From Phenylobacterium sp. (GTDB taxonomy: Bacteria; Pseudomonadota; Alphaproteobacteria; Caulobacterales; Caulobacteraceae): a DNA stretch of 38,817 bases. The DNA is taken from NCBI RefSeq assembly GCF_004799395.1, contig NZ_SSMZ01000277.1, forward strand, positions 1-38,817, read 5' to 3'. Below the pieces are notes generated by a model. It was not told where the DNA came from and did not search any database. It saw only the letters and a list, made by a program, of their open reading frames with translations. The position numbers and the translations under genes were made by a program. Of the stretch, positions 1 through 7,124 are shown one piece after another; position 1 is the stretch's first letter, and every line of letters starts with the position of its first letter.

Positions 1-177
1 TGAAACTGAACTCTGAGAATTGTTGAAAAATCTAGGGAACAGAGATATTAGTAACTTACGTCAACGCCTTTGAATCGCAAATAGACCTATATAACATCTA
101 TATTATTCAAGACAACTACATCATGTTGATAACACAGCAAGATACAATAGTGGTCTCAAAGTGAATTTGTACCTGAA
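1..177. other. AT-rich gene-free leader
   Basis: Counting bases, 60 of positions 1-180 are G or C (33%), while the next 60 bases are about 63% GC and the rest of the window is higher still. No open frame of useful size is seen. The change is abrupt and falls at the start of the response regulator gene. It could be a regulatory leader or the edge of foreign DNA. I see TATA-like stretches around 88-107 but no convincing -35/-10 pair and no terminator. Confidence 0.6.
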
Positions 178-624
178 ATGTTGGAAAATCCCCGAGGGCC
201 CGCGCAGAATTCATCTGGGATTGGCAGCGTGACGCGGCGCCGAGTTCTGATCATGGACGACGACGTTGAGCTGCTGCGGCAAATGATCTGCGCGTTTCGA
301 TCTCGGGATTTCGAAGTTGTCGCCGCCCTCGACGGGGCCATCGGATTACGGTCCTTCACACGCGAGCCGACGGCGTTGGTGGTCACCGACATCATCATGC
401 CGAACCGAGAAGGCATCGAGACCCTTCTCGCGCTCAAGAAGTTGCGACCGTCGGTGAAGGTGATCGCAATCTCGGGCGGCCTCCGGCTCGGGCCCGGCGA
501 TTTCCTGGACCTGGCTCGCCACGCCGGCGCCGACGCCGTGCTCGCAAAGCCCTTCAGGTCATCGGACCTGCTCGATGTGGCCGAGAGGTTGTTGCGTCCC
601 GAATGCCCGGCGGTCGCGCCATGA
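178..624 (+). CDS. Single-domain response regulator (REC)
   Basis: A stand-alone phosphoreceiver domain of 148 residues with no output domain. It carries the acidic pocket Asp27-Asp29, the phospho-acceptor Asp71 in a V-V-T-D-I-I-M-P context, the Ser in A-I-S-G-G (Ser99) and the conserved Lys124 in A-K-P-F, so phosphorylation should be possible. The ATG at 178 is taken as the start. A GTG at 229, just before the domain (V-T-R-R-R-V-L-I-M), would remove 17 non-domain residues and is a real alternative. The stop overlaps the next start (ATGA at 621-624), so the two are translationally coupled. Single-domain regulators usually act by protein contact, which fits the downstream kinase fragment and EAL-like protein. 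Confidence 0.85.
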   Translation: MLENPRGPAQNSSGIGSVTRRRVLIMDDDVELLRQMICAFRSRDFEVVAALDGAIGLRSFTREPTALVVTDIIMPNREGIETLLALKKLRPSVKVIAISGGLRLGPGDFLDLARHAGADAVLAKPFRSSDLLDVAERLLRPECPAVAP

Positions 625-824
625 CCTTACGAACGATCGATCAGAGGTCAGCGCTGGGCCACGCGTTCAACAACCTCTTTGCCAAGATCTTGGGCGCGGC
701 GGAACTCGCCTTGGATGACCCGTTGTCCAGGCCGGTGCGCGGCGAACTCGAAACCATAGTTCGGCTTGTCGGCGAGGGATGCGGACTGGTCGACACCTTG
801 CGCAGGATGCGCGGCCAGGACTGA
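621..824 (+). CDS. Stand-alone DHp-like histidine phosphoacceptor fragment (67 aa)
   Basis: Starts at the ATG overlapping the response regulator stop. The 67-residue product contains G-H-A-F-N-N-L at 13-19 and I-L-G-A-A-E-L-A-L. This closely follows the A-H-D-F-N-N-L-L...I-L-G-N-A-E-L-A-L pattern of the phosphoacceptor helix of hybrid and CckA-type histidine kinases, and a second helix of the right spacing follows (E-L-E-T-I-V-R-L...L-R-R-M). No ATPase domain follows, because the gene stops and the next frame encodes something else. It may be a small His14 phosphotransfer or dimerisation partner of the adjacent regulator, or the relic of a truncated kinase. The family match is from memory of the motif. 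Operon overlap and clean coding favour a real gene. Confidence 0.65.
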   Translation: MTLRTIDQRSALGHAFNNLFAKILGAAELALDDPLSRPVRGELETIVRLVGEGCGLVDTLRRMRGQD

Positions 825-830
825 ACGGCG

Positions 831-2102
831 ATGGAACGGTTCACTTCGGCGGGATTGCGCGCCGTGCTCGAGAAGGTAGCCCCCGCCATCGCCGCGGGAT
901 GCGTCACCGTCATCAGCGTTGAGGCGATCCGCGAGCGCTCGGGCGACAAGTGGCCCCGCAAGCGCGAGCAGGTGGCGAGTTTCGTCGAGCGCGCCTTCAG
1001 CCGCGTCTCGCAGCCAGGCGATCTGATGGTGAGCCTGAACGACGCCGAGTTCGTCAGCGTGCAGACCAGCGTCTCGCGCACCACCTCCCTTGGCATCAGC
1101 GCCAAGATCCTGAAGGAGGCGCTGGCCTTCTTTCTGGGCGCCGCCGCGCGCGAGGATTTGCGACTCTTCCAAGTGACCGCCTTCCACAATGGCGCGCTCA
1201 CGGTCGAGCCGCTGGACGCTGGGAGGATCCTCGACAACGCAGAAGGCGCGGCCCGGCCGGGAGCCCGCTCGTCCGCTCCGCCGGCCGACGACCTCACCTG
1301 GAAAGTGAGCCGCACCTGGCGTTTGACCTCACCGCCGAACCTCACCCTCGATCTTGAGATGACGCCGGAGCCAACCTGGAACGTCGCGGCTCGGGTCGTC
1401 GCATCGTTCCTGTTGCGCCCGTCCATGTGGCTCGCGGTGGGGGACGAACCGGCGCGCCCGGCGGACGACTGGGACCTTCCCGCGGTGCTCGCCGGAGAGG
1501 CTGCCATGAACGGCATCGCCTATGCCGCCGAACTGATCGGCAAGAACAAGGTGCAGGTTGCGCTGCACGCGCCGCTGCCGCTAAGGGCGGCCACCTACAG
1601 CACCTCGCGCTACGACCTGCTCAACCTGTTACGCGGCCTCGATAACGCAACGCGGCGGCTCCTGATTCTGGAGATCACGGACCTTTCGGCCGGCTTTCCA
1701 CGCAGCCGCCTCACCGAAGTGGTGTCCATGGTGTCGCCGTACTGCCGCGCCGTCCTCGCCCGCGCGCCCTCCGAGTGCGCCGATGTGCGGATGTGGGGCG
1801 GCTGCGGGCTCAGCGGGGTTGCATTGGATTGCCGGAACCTCGAGGCGGACGGCCGCGACGTCCAGCGACGGTTGGCGATCTTCGCGCAGCGAGCGAAGGA
1901 GTCATCGCTGGCGTGCGTCGGCTACGACTTCCTCTCCAGCAGCCTGATGTTGGCGGCCTGGGCTGCTGGCTTCACCCATCTCGGCGGCAGAGCCCTCTCT
2001 GAGGAAATCACCCGTCCTCGGTCTATCGCCCGATTGCAGCCGGCGGACATCTTCGCGCGCGGACACCGAGCGGCAGAGTTTCCTCAGAGATCGGCCGCCT
2101 GA
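831..2102 (+). CDS. Degenerate GGDEF-EAL-like signalling protein
   Basis: A 423-residue protein six bases after the previous gene. The first half shows a pattern like a decayed GGDEF domain: G-D-L-M-V-S-L-N-D-A-E-F-V sits where G-D-x-V-A-R-L-G-G-D-E-F-V would be. The second half resembles an EAL fold: L-L-I-L-E-I-T-D (near residues 280-287), then G-L-S-G-V-A-L-D and a late A-K-E-S-S-L-A-C-V-G-Y-D-F-L segment. The EAL triplet itself and the E-G-V-E-T motif are missing, so neither diguanylate cyclase nor c-di-GMP phosphodiesterase activity is expected. It may be a protein-interaction output for the response regulator upstream. No signal peptide or membrane segment is seen. The assignment rests on motif resemblance only. 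Confidence 0.6.
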   Translation: MERFTSAGLRAVLEKVAPAIAAGCVTVISVEAIRERSGDKWPRKREQVASFVERAFSRVSQPGDLMVSLNDAEFVSVQTSVSRTTSLGISAKILKEALAFFLGAAAREDLRLFQVTAFHNGALTVEPLDAGRILDNAEGAARPGARSSAPPADDLTWKVSRTWRLTSPPNLTLDLEMTPEPTWNVAARVVASFLLRPSMWLAVGDEPARPADDWDLPAVLAGEAAMNGIAYAAELIGKNKVQVALHAPLPLRAATYSTSRYDLLNLLRGLDNATRRLLILEITDLSAGFPRSRLTEVVSMVSPYCRAVLARAPSECADVRMWGGCGLSGVALDCRNLEADGRDVQRRLAIFAQRAKESSLACVGYDFLSSSLMLAAWAAGFTHLGGRALSEEITRPRSIARLQPADIFARGHRAAEFPQRSAA

Positions 2103-2149
2103 CGCACGGCGATCTAGGGGAGGAGGGCGTGGAGCTGGATATCGAGGCC

Positions 2150-3658
2150 CTACCGCCCCGCGGCGTTGAGCTGTTCGACGAGGTCGAGGCTCGCCTTGTG
2201 GAACAACGGGCGGGCGTGGACGCCGTCGGCGCCGAACTCAAGCACGGCGTCATTGGCCGGGGTGTAGGCGGGCCAGGCGGCGGCGGGGGTGCTGGGATCG
2301 GTGGTCTTGGCGAAGGCGGCCCAGGCATCGGTCATGGCGGCGCTCGACTTGCGGTCGTCGGGCGTGGCCGCGGCGATGGTGCGGGTTCCCTGGACGCGGT
2401 CGTGGTCGGGCAGGTTGCTGAAGACGTAGGCGAGCTCTCCGCCATGGGCGAGGCCATGGATCGTCGCGCGCTGGGCGGCCGGGATATAGCTGTCGTAGTA
2501 GACCCAGGCCTTCTGGCCGTTCTTGACGTGAAGGCGGGCCAGCAGGCGGTCGGGCTCGATGACCAGGGACTCCGTGCTGGTGTCCCACTGGACGAGCTTC
2601 AGGTCGGACGGGCTGCCATAGACGGAGACCAGCTTGTCGCGCAGCGGGCCGGCGCGATCGAGCGGGGTGGCGGTGGCGAACAGGCTCGCCTCCCAGCTGT
2701 TGCCGCCCGCGATATAGGGGACCTTCAGTTCGCGGCCGGCGGCGAAGGCCGCGGCCGGCGCCTCGGGCAGGACCTTGCCGTCGAGGATCGGTGTGATCGC
2801 GCCGGCGGCCTTGGAGAGGTCCTCGGCGCTGAGCGCGCGCAGGGCCTTCATGGCCTCGGGCCCGCTGGCGGTGACGCCCAGGCCGGCGGCGTAGGTGGCG
2901 CCCAGCTTCTCGGCCTGGGCCATGGGCAGGCCGGGGATGCGGCCGAAGCCGGATTCCGAGATCGCCTTGGCGAACAGCCCCTTGGCCTGCGGCGAGGCCA
3001 TTAGGTCGTTGATCAGGATGCCGCCGGCGCTCTCGCCAAACGCGGTGACGTTCTTCGGGTCGCCGCCGAAGGCCGCGATATTGGCCTGCACCCACTTGAG
3101 CGCCGCCAGGTTGTCCATCATGCCGTAGTTGGCGAGCGGGGCGTTCGGCTGTTCGGCGGAGAGCGCGGGGTGTGCGAAGAAGCCCAGGCGGCCCAGGCGG
3201 TAGTTGACGGTCACCAGCACCACGCCGCGTTCGGCGAAATGGGTCCCATCATAGAGGGCGTTGGTCCCCGAGCCGCCGGTGAAGGAGCCGCCGTGGATGA
3301 AGACCATCACCGGGATCTTCGCACCGGGCTTGAAATTGGCCGGGGTCCAGACGTTGAGCTGCAGGCAGTCCTCGGACTCCTTCACGTCCGGAGTGACCTG
3401 GCGCATCTGCATGCATTGCGGACCGAGCGCAGTGGCGTCGCGCACGCCGCTCCATGACGCCGGGGCCTGCGGCGGGCGCCAGCGCAGGTCCCCCACCGGC
3501 GGGGCGGCGAAGGGGATGTCCTTGAAGCTGGCGACATTACCCGAGACGGACCCATGCAGGGTTCCCTGGGCGACCGTGACGGTGTCGGCGGCCTGGGCGG
3601 CGGTGGCCGCCAGCGCGAAGACCGCCGCGGCGGCGGCGAGGGTGGTGCGAAGGTTCAT
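2150..3658 (-). CDS. Secreted type-B carboxylesterase (para-nitrobenzyl esterase-like)
   Basis: An alpha/beta hydrolase of 502 residues with a Sec signal peptide (basic start, Ala-rich core, cut after A-Q-A-A near residue 23), so it acts in the periplasm or outside. The type-B carboxylesterase hallmarks are present: H-G-G-S-F oxyanion loop, nucleophile Ser210 in G-E-S-A-G-G, an acidic residue in G-G-N-S-W-E-A-S-L-F, and the His of A-H-G-G-E-L-A-Y-V-F. The full triad is therefore visible and the length is normal. The family hydrolyses carboxylic esters, and the natural substrate cannot be read from sequence. It is transcribed alone, divergent from the AI-2E family gene. Confidence 0.92.
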   Translation of the reverse strand: MNLRTTLAAAAAVFALAATAAQAADTVTVAQGTLHGSVSGNVASFKDIPFAAPPVGDLRWRPPQAPASWSGVRDATALGPQCMQMRQVTPDVKESEDCLQLNVWTPANFKPGAKIPVMVFIHGGSFTGGSGTNALYDGTHFAERGVVLVTVNYRLGRLGFFAHPALSAEQPNAPLANYGMMDNLAALKWVQANIAAFGGDPKNVTAFGESAGGILINDLMASPQAKGLFAKAISESGFGRIPGLPMAQAEKLGATYAAGLGVTASGPEAMKALRALSAEDLSKAAGAITPILDGKVLPEAPAAAFAAGRELKVPYIAGGNSWEASLFATATPLDRAGPLRDKLVSVYGSPSDLKLVQWDTSTESLVIEPDRLLARLHVKNGQKAWVYYDSYIPAAQRATIHGLAHGGELAYVFSNLPDHDRVQGTRTIAAATPDDRKSSAAMTDAWAAFAKTTDPSTPAAAWPAYTPANDAVLEFGADGVHARPLFHKASLDLVEQLNAAGR

Positions 3659-3832
3659 GTGTGGTCCGTCCCGATGGCCCGCTTGTGGTTTCCGGCGCCC
3701 GGCTGCGGGAGCCCAGGCGGGGTGGAGGTTGCGCGGCGGGCTGGCGCAGGGTCAAGGGCAGAAGCGCAGGCTGGCAGTAGGACGCCCATGCCAAGCTGCC
3801 CGTTCCATGGCATAGGCAGGGCTGAGGGACCG

Positions 3833-4918
3833 ATGGAAAAGACGAAACCGGCCAGGGACGGCGAGACGCTTGGCGGGCTCCTGAAGATGCTGGGCGTCGC
3901 CAATATCGTGGTGGCCGTGATCCTGACAGGGGCGGCCTTCTACGCCCTGCGGCGGATCCTGGAGCCGCTGGTGCTGGCGGTGTTCCTGCTGATCGTCATC
4001 GATGGCCTGGCCCGCGCGCTGTCCCGGCGGGTGAAGGTGCTGAAGGACTGGATGGCGCTGACGCTGGCCATCGTGCTGATCGTAAGCGCCTTTAGCCTGA
4101 CCCTGTGGCTGTCGGCCGACAACGCCGCGGACTTCGCGGCCAAGGCGCCGGCCTACACCGCGCGGATCAATGCCGTCCTGCTGGCGGCGGCGCAGCGGTT
4201 CGGCCTGTCGGTAACCCCGACGGCGGCCAGCCTGCTGGGCGAGCTCAACCCGGCGCGCTACGCCGGCGTGCTGGCGAGCGCGCTCAGCCACTTCCTCGAG
4301 GGCGCGGTCTTCGTGCTGGTCTATCTGGGCTTCCTGCTGGCCTCGCGCCGCGGGTTCTCCGCCAAGTTCGGCGAGCTGTTCCGCACCGAGTCCGAGCGGT
4401 CGGAGGCGTCCCGCGTGTTCGACCGGGTGCGGCGCGGCGTCGAGAGCTACATCTGGGTGCAGACGGTGGTCGGCGTGATCATCACCGCGGCCTCGGCGGC
4501 GATCATGGTCGCCTGCGGCCTGAGCCACGTGGCGTTCTGGTGCGTGATCATCTTCCTGGCCAACTACATCCCGGCCATCGGGGCGGCGATCGGGGTGCTG
4601 TTCCCGGCGCTGTTCGGGCTGATGGAGTTCGACGGCATCGTGCGCGCCATCGTGCTGGTGGCCGGCCTGGAGGCGACGCACTTCGTGGTCAGCCACGTCG
4701 TCCAACCCCGGATGCAGGGCCGCAGTCTGAACCTGGACCCCATCGTGGTGCTGCTGGCGCTCGCGTTCTGGGGCGCGGTGTGGGGTACGGTCGGCGCGTT
4801 CCTGTCGACCCCGCTGACGGTGGTCGCCATGGCGATCCTGGCCGAGTTCAAGCCCAGCCGCCCGATCGCCGTGCTGCTGTCGAGCGACGGGAAGCCCTAC
4901 GCGGATTTGCAGGGGTAG
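3833..4918 (+). CDS. AI-2E family transporter (PerM-like permease)
   Basis: A 361-residue polytopic inner-membrane protein. The ATG at 3833 is chosen because GAGGGA lies just upstream and the sequence before it is not protein-like. Hydrophobic segments occur near residues 20-75 (paired), 75-100, a long pair around 150-180, and a C-terminal block of several helices. The family's typical central region is present, with F-L-A-N-Y-I-P-A-I-G, as is the C-terminal V-Q-P-R-M-Q-G-R-S-L-N-L-D-P-I-V-V-L-L motif. Members are proposed exporters (autoinducer-2, Na+/H+ or other small solutes), so the substrate is unknown here. Confidence 0.9.
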   Translation: MEKTKPARDGETLGGLLKMLGVANIVVAVILTGAAFYALRRILEPLVLAVFLLIVIDGLARALSRRVKVLKDWMALTLAIVLIVSAFSLTLWLSADNAADFAAKAPAYTARINAVLLAAAQRFGLSVTPTAASLLGELNPARYAGVLASALSHFLEGAVFVLVYLGFLLASRRGFSAKFGELFRTESERSEASRVFDRVRRGVESYIWVQTVVGVIITAASAAIMVACGLSHVAFWCVIIFLANYIPAIGAAIGVLFPALFGLMEFDGIVRAIVLVAGLEATHFVVSHVVQPRMQGRSLNLDPIVVLLALAFWGAVWGTVGAFLSTPLTVVAMAILAEFKPSRPIAVLLSSDGKPYADLQG

Positions 4919-4940
4919 GGGTGGTCCTACGGAGGCGGAT

Positions 4941-5126
4941 TTGGGCCGGGAGCAGGTCACCGCAGTTCTCGTGCTGGGCATCGTGGCGGCCTTTCTGGGC
5001 TACACCCTGATGACCCGGCTGCACGAGGGTCGCTGCCGACCCGGCGGCAGGCGAGGCGGGATCGACTGCACCTATGCCGCGCCTGTGGACCGACCCTCGT
5101 CGGACCCGGGATCGTTCCGTCCGTAG
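4941..5126 (+). CDS. Small single-pass membrane protein (61 aa)
   Basis: A short frame starting at TTG 4941, preceded by a good Shine-Dalgarno sequence (GGAGG at 4931-4935). The product has one N-terminal hydrophobic helix (V-T-A-V-L-V-L-G-I-V-A-A-F-L-G-Y-T-L) and a polar, Arg/Gly-rich tail with two cysteines. It lies 22 bases after the AI-2E family gene and may be cotranscribed. No family recognised. The ribosome site and helix make it plausible, but the size leaves doubt. Confidence 0.45.
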   Translation: MGREQVTAVLVLGIVAAFLGYTLMTRLHEGRCRPGGRRGGIDCTYAAPVDRPSSDPGSFRP

Positions 5127-5152
5127 CAACCCGACGTCAGCAACCCGACGTC
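5125..5152. repeat. 14-bp perfect tandem duplication
   Basis: AGCAACCCGACGTC occurs twice head-to-tail (5125-5138 and 5139-5152). The first copy begins inside the stop codon of the small membrane protein gene. It looks like a recent slippage duplication in intergenic DNA. Confidence 0.85.
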
Positions 5153-5318
5153 CGGGATCAGCTTCCGGAGCTCCGCGATGACCGCACCCTGCGACGGCGG
5201 GGGCGAGCGGCCCAGGCGGGCGCCGCGGGGCGGGATGGGCCGAATGAACCGTCCCGCGCGGCATTAACGCGGCTTTGTCGAAGCTTTGGCATGCTCGACC
5301 GCCGATTTCGGGGGCGTA

Positions 5319-7076
5319 ATGCTGCACGACTGGTTCGACGAGCGGTTCAGCGAGGCCGGCGCGAGAAGTTTCCACTTCTCGGCCATGCGCGTGCTGATGG
5401 CCGGCGTGGTCTGGGCGGTGCTGGGCCTGGGCGTCAGTTGGCAGGCGGCGGGGTTCTGGGTCGCCGCGGCGATCGCCGTCGAGTGGCCGCTTCGCGAAGT
5501 CACCCGCCCGATGGCCCGCGACCTGAAGCTGAGCCGGGCCGAAGGCTTCCTGTGCATGGCGGTCTACGCCGTGGCCATCGCGGCCTGGAGCGCGGCGGGC
5601 GCGATCCTGTGGGCGTCCAACCACGTGGCCTGCGAGATCGCCGGCCTGGCGTTCTTTGCGGGGCATCTGCTTTATCTGGACACGCATCACGGACGGTCCT
5701 TGGGCGCGCTGATCCCGGCTTTGCCGGCGCTGGTCGCGCCGGCCCTGGCGCCGCTGATCGTCCCGCATTTCCACGGGATCGATCAGATCCTGGTGGAGGT
5801 GACCATGCTGGCCGTGGTGGGCCATGCAGGGGTCAGCATCACGGTCAATTTCTTCGAATCCAAGCGCCTCACCGAGGCGACGGCGCAGATGGTGGCGGCC
5901 CGCGACGAGGCGGAGATGGCGAGCCGGGCGAAGAGCGCCTTCCTGGCCACCATGAGCCACGAGATCCGCACCCCCCTGAACGGCGTTCTGGGCATGGCCC
6001 AGGTGATCGCCGCGCGGCCGGACCTGCACAGCGAGGTCCGCGCCCACGTGGACGTGATCCGGGCGTCCGGCGAGGGCCTGCTGGCGATCCTTAACGACAT
6101 CCTCGACCTGAGCCGCGTCGAGGCCGGCAAGCTGAAGCTCGAGGACATCGAATTCGACCTGGCGGCGCTGGCGATGGGCGCCCGCGACACCTTCGCGCCG
6201 CTGGCCGACGACAAGGGCGTGGCCCTGGAGCTCGAGTTCGCCAAGGGCGCGGCCGGCGTCTACCGGGGCGACCCGACGCGGGTGCGCCAGATCCTGCACA
6301 ACCTGATCTCCAACGCGCTGAAGTTCACCGAGGCTGGTCGCATCGCGGTGGGGGTGAGCCGCGACGAAGGTGCGGTGCGGATCGCCGTAGCCGACAGCGG
6401 CGTGGGCATCGAGGGCGAGGCCCTGTCGCGCCTCTTCGCCAAGTTCGAGCAGGCCGACGCCTCGACCACGCGGCGCTACGGCGGGGCAGGGCTGGGGCTC
6501 TCTATCTGCCGCGAACTGGCGGAGCTGATGGGCGGGTCGATCGTGGCGCAGAGCGAGCCGGGGAAGGGCTCGACCTTCACGGTGTGCCTGCCGCTGGCCC
6601 GGTCGGGGAGGGCGGCGGCGAGCGCCGCGGCGCCGGCCGTGGCGCGGGCGGCTGGGCGGCCGCTCCGGGTGCTGGCGGCGGAGGACAATGCGATCAACCA
6701 GCTGGTGCTGCGCACCCTGCTGGCGCAGGTGGGCGTCGAGCCCGTGGTGGTCGGCGACGGGCGCGCGGCGCTGGAAGCCTGGAGCCGCGAGCCCTGGGAT
6801 CTGATCCTGATGGACGTGCAGATGCCGGTGATGGACGGCCCCACCGCGGCGCGGGCGATCCGCGCGGCGGAGGCCGGGAGCGGGCGGCCCTACACCCCGA
6901 TCGTGGCGCTGACCGCCAACGCCATGTCCCATCAGGTCAGCGACTACGTCGAGGCGGGCATGGATGGCCACGTCGCCAAGCCGATCGAGGCGGCGAGCCT
7001 GTTCGCAGCGCTCGAGCTGGCGCAGGTCCAGGGGCGGCCGGAGACCGGCGAGGCCGACGCCGTCGCGGCGGCCTGA
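5319..7076 (+). CDS. Membrane-bound hybrid sensor histidine kinase
   Basis: 585 residues from the ATG at 5319, which has a G-rich ribosome site (GGGGG) just upstream; a TTG at 5286 is the less likely alternative. Order: an N-terminal membrane region of about six hydrophobic segments (to about residue 185), a short helix, the DHp domain with phospho-acceptor His214 (M-S-H-E-I-R-T-P-L-N-G), an ATPase domain (N-L-I-S-N-A-L-K-F-T, D-S-G-V-G-I, G-A-G-L-G-L), and a receiver domain with Asp499 (L-M-D-V-Q-M-P-V-M-D-G). There is no periplasmic sensor domain or PAS, so any signal is probably sensed within the membrane. No histidine phosphotransfer domain is present, so phosphate would leave through a separate HPt protein such as ChpT. 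Followed 48 bases later by the HWE kinase. Confidence 0.93.
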   Translation: MLHDWFDERFSEAGARSFHFSAMRVLMAGVVWAVLGLGVSWQAAGFWVAAAIAVEWPLREVTRPMARDLKLSRAEGFLCMAVYAVAIAAWSAAGAILWASNHVACEIAGLAFFAGHLLYLDTHHGRSLGALIPALPALVAPALAPLIVPHFHGIDQILVEVTMLAVVGHAGVSITVNFFESKRLTEATAQMVAARDEAEMASRAKSAFLATMSHEIRTPLNGVLGMAQVIAARPDLHSEVRAHVDVIRASGEGLLAILNDILDLSRVEAGKLKLEDIEFDLAALAMGARDTFAPLADDKGVALELEFAKGAAGVYRGDPTRVRQILHNLISNALKFTEAGRIAVGVSRDEGAVRIAVADSGVGIEGEALSRLFAKFEQADASTTRRYGGAGLGLSICRELAELMGGSIVAQSEPGKGSTFTVCLPLARSGRAAASAAAPAVARAAGRPLRVLAAEDNAINQLVLRTLLAQVGVEPVVVGDGRAALEAWSREPWDLILMDVQMPVMDGPTAARAIRAAEAGSGRPYTPIVALTANAMSHQVSDYVEAGMDGHVAKPIEAASLFAALELAQVQGRPETGEADAVAAA

Positions 7077-7124
7077 CGCCAGCGACCTTGACCGCGGCGA
7101 TAGGTCGCGCCCAGATGGGGTCTC

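Noticed and set aside
88..107. TATA-rich stretch as a sigma-70 promoter for the response regulator
   Set aside because: The TTGAAT at 70-75 is only 14 bases from the TATAAC at 90-95; spacing is too short for a standard promoter.
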